A DNA stretch of 6,715 bases, taken from assembly GCA_947177465.1 (NCBI GenBank), contig CAMWUP010000110.1:1-6715 (forward strand). Reading direction: 5' to 3'. The notes beneath the pieces were generated by a model. That model was not told the origin of the DNA, did no database searches, and saw only the letters and a list, made by a program, of their open reading frames with translations. The position numbers and the translations under genes were made by a program. Below are positions 5,915-6,715 of the stretch, piece by piece. The DNA is from an uncultured Lachnospiraceae bacterium. Its GTDB lineage: Bacteria; Bacillota; Clostridia; Lachnospirales; Lachnospiraceae. Numbering within the stretch: the first letter of the stretch is position 1; every line of letters begins with the position of its first letter.

Positions 5915-6364
5915 TCAGATAGATAGATAGGAACAGCCCATCCCGAAAATCACTTCGTCTTTTGTCTGACTGCCAATATATGCCTTGACACCAAACAGGC
6001 CAAACAATAAAAATACGATATAAATGATAAACGCTAAAACCAGTCCGTTTCCCGCTGCCTTTGCTGCTTTTTCTTCATCCTGCTGCCCCAGGCTTTTTGC
6101 AAGCATGGCATTGACGCCCACGCCGGTTCCGATTCCCAACGCTACAATCAGCATCTGCACGGGAAATGCCAGCGTCAGTGCGTTTACCGCATACTCGCCC
6201 ATATGTGTGACATTCCCTGAATCCGGAATCCTCGCCACAAACATACTGTCCACAATATTATAGCATGCCTGCAGTACCATCGACAGGATGATGGGGATTC
6301 CCATGCTCAGCATAATTTTTGAAACCTTCTCTGTTCCCATTTTGTTTGCTGCTTCTTTACTCAT
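5915..6364 (-). CDS. MATE transporter, N-terminal fragment (149 aa)
   Basis: This holds the true start of the pump: ATG 6364 with GGAGG five nucleotides upstream. It contains about three membrane segments (residues 17-38, 58-84, 105-126) and the MATE signature GIGTGVGVNAMLAKSLGQQD (78-97), a glycine-rich helix end followed by the cytosolic loop. It ends in GCSYLSI followed by TGA, directly inside the TATC repeat region. If translated alone it would be a truncated membrane peptide of three to four helices, not expected to transport. Confidence 0.7.
   Translation of the reverse strand: MSKEAANKMGTEKVSKIMLSMGIPIILSMVLQACYNIVDSMFVARIPDSGNVTHMGEYAVNALTLAFPVQMLIVALGIGTGVGVNAMLAKSLGQQDEEKAAKAAGNGLVLAFIIYIVFLLFGLFGVKAYIGSQTKDEVIFGMGCSYLSI
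5917..5930. repeat. Tetranucleotide repeat (TATC/AGAT, 3.5 units) at the MATE frameshift
   Basis: The plus strand reads AGAT three times and then AG, 14 bp of perfect period 4; the coding strand reads CTATCTATCTATCT. It overlaps the premature TGA. A change of +1 unit (or -2 units) restores the MATE reading frame. Slipped-strand mispairing at such repeats is a known source of on/off variation, although 3.5 units is short for high-rate switching. Confidence 0.9.
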
Positions 6365-6391
6365 TTTTCCTCCAATTTATAAGAATTCCGC

Positions 6392-6431
6392 AAAAAAAAG
6401 CGCAAACCCGTTATCTGGATTTACGCTTTTT
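6392..6431 (-). terminator. Leader terminator/attenuator hairpin upstream of the MATE gene
   Basis: On the minus strand AAAAAGCG (6431-6424) pairs with CGCTTTTT (6402-6395). The stem extends inward through U.G wobbles, AAA/TTT and CC/GG to a loop near 6411-6416, and is followed by eight T residues (6399-6392), part of which pair in the stem. It begins only about 10 nt after the predicted transcription start and about 28 nt before the MATE start codon. On the plus strand the wobble pairs become mismatches, which indicates that it functions in minus-strand RNA. It could end most transcripts at about 50 nt, or act as a stabilising 5' hairpin. Confidence 0.7.
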
Positions 6432-6447
6432 GCTACTCGACAATATT

Positions 6448-6475
6448 ATTATAATCTATTTTTTAAATTTGTCAA
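6448..6475 (-). promoter_or_regulatory. Consensus sigma-A promoter of the MATE gene
   Basis: Minus-strand TTGACA (6475-6470) and TATAAT (6453-6448), both perfect, are separated by a 16-bp A/T-rich spacer. Transcription should begin near 6441, giving a leader of about 77 nt to the ATG at 6364. So strong a promoter next to a leader hairpin suggests that control is exerted after initiation. Confidence 0.88.
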
Positions 6476-6490
6476 ACCTAAAAATTTCTG

Positions 6491-6563
6491 TATTTATCAC
6501 TTATAAATCATTTTTGATAAAGTCCTTATATACCACTTGTGATTATGTCCCAAGTGATAAATA
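6491..6563. repeat. Spaced inverted repeat, possible operator region upstream of the MATE promoter
   Basis: TATTTATCACTT (6491-6502) and AAGTGATAAATA (6552-6563) are perfect 12-bp inverted arms 49 bp apart. Inside them a shorter pair, CACTTG (6534-6539) and CAAGTG (6551-6556), shares the second arm, and a related TGATAAAGT lies at 6525-6533. The arms lie roughly 50-120 bp upstream of the MATE start site. They could be repeated binding sites for a regulator or the ends of a decayed small element; the sequence does not decide. Confidence 0.5.
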
Positions 6564-6715
6564 TGATGTATGATATACCTCATACTATTGAAAGAGGTAT
6601 ACACAGATTGAAGAGGATTGATTTAAGAATGTGAACAACAAAAATACGATGTGATTAAGTCCCGTCTTTAGGATTTAGCACTATGATTCTTTGGAAGCAA
6701 CTGAATACCCAATAC
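6545..6715 (+). pseudogene. Possible frame-broken coding remnant, unidentified
   Basis: No intact gene is present in 6476-6715. Three consecutive short open stretches in different plus-strand frames read like one decayed protein. The first, from ATG 6545, has 29 codons (MYDIPHTIERGIHRLKRIDL within it). A second from 6627 includes EQQKYDVIKSRL and ends at TAG 6669. A third from 6682 reads YDSLEATEYPI and is open to the window edge. The family is not recognised and no ribosome binding site is evident at 6545. Such stretches can arise by chance in 170 bases, so this is weak evidence. Confidence 0.22.
6574..6601. repeat. 8-bp inverted repeat with 12-nt loop
   Basis: TATACCTC (6574-6581) and GAGGTATA (6594-6601) are perfect complements around an A-rich 12-nt loop. 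No T-tract follows on either strand, so this is not an intrinsic terminator; a protein binding site or a chance palindrome are both possible. Confidence 0.45.

Larger units (their letters stand above)
4944..6364 (-). pseudogene. MATE-family multidrug/cation antiporter, frameshifted at a TATC repeat
   Basis: Two minus-strand frames together make one MATE transporter. The first ends at a TGA at 5917-5915; the second, in another frame, continues the family pattern directly. Adding one TATC unit at 5917-5930 gives a continuous product of 149 + 9 + 316 = 474 residues, reading GCSYLSIYLIASIGIVM across the junction, a normal MATE length. MATE proteins export drugs or organic cations across the inner membrane using a sodium or proton gradient, and both halves are needed to form the transport cavity, so the gene as written should be inactive. 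It may be a phase-off allele rather than a dead gene: everything else (promoter, ribosome binding site, motifs, terminator) is intact. No symbol is assigned because the substrate class cannot be told from sequence. Confidence 0.88.

Noticed and set aside
6392..6441. Guanidine-II (mini-ykkC) riboswitch in the MATE leader, because an ACGG occurs near the loop
   Set aside because: The motif needs two tandem hairpins each with an ACGR loop; here there is one hairpin and the ACGG is partly within its stem.

Overview
The window looks like a chromosome segment from a low-to-moderate-GC, spore-forming Firmicute, most likely a gut Clostridia/Lachnospiraceae-type organism. This rests on strong AGGAGG-type ribosome binding sites, a clostridial SpoIID/LysM cell-wall protein, an ECF-transporter S component, a MATE pump of the clostridial type and an aldo/keto reductase carrying two 4Fe-4S motifs. 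No species assignment is possible from the sequence alone.

Layout. Positions 1-2874 (minus strand) form a four-gene candidate operon, transcribed right to left: a P-loop uridine-kinase-like kinase, a six-helix ECF S component, an aldo/keto reductase with a C-terminal ferredoxin-like domain, and an AraC-family regulator that runs off the left edge. Its promoter (2937-2967) has a -35 and a -10 separated by an over-long 19-bp spacer that is filled by a perfect dyad, CTTAAAG-N4-CTTTAAG. That is the architecture of a MerR-family operator, and the dyad agrees with the one I recall for the aldehyde-responsive regulator AdhR (YraB) of Bacillus subtilis. The operon is therefore probably induced by electrophile/aldehyde stress.

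Positions 3063-4880 (plus strand, divergent) encode a 605-residue protein with a beta-sandwich-like N-terminus, a compact SpoIID/LytB-like domain, two peptidoglycan-binding domains and two LysM domains. It has no signal peptide, which suggests a protein made in the mother cell and placed on the spore. A bidirectional hairpin terminator at 4893-4936 separates it from the convergent MATE gene.

Positions 4944-6364 (minus strand) are a MATE-family multidrug/cation antiporter broken into two frames exactly at a short TATC tetranucleotide repeat. Gain of one repeat unit would rejoin the halves into a complete 474-residue pump, so this is either a recent slippage mutation or a phase-variable switch. 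It has a near-perfect sigma-A promoter (6448-6475), and a hairpin followed by a U-tract lies between that promoter and the start codon, which looks like transcription attenuation.

Positions 6476-6715 are AT-rich and hold no intact gene. They contain inverted repeats that may be operators and a faint, frame-broken coding remnant.
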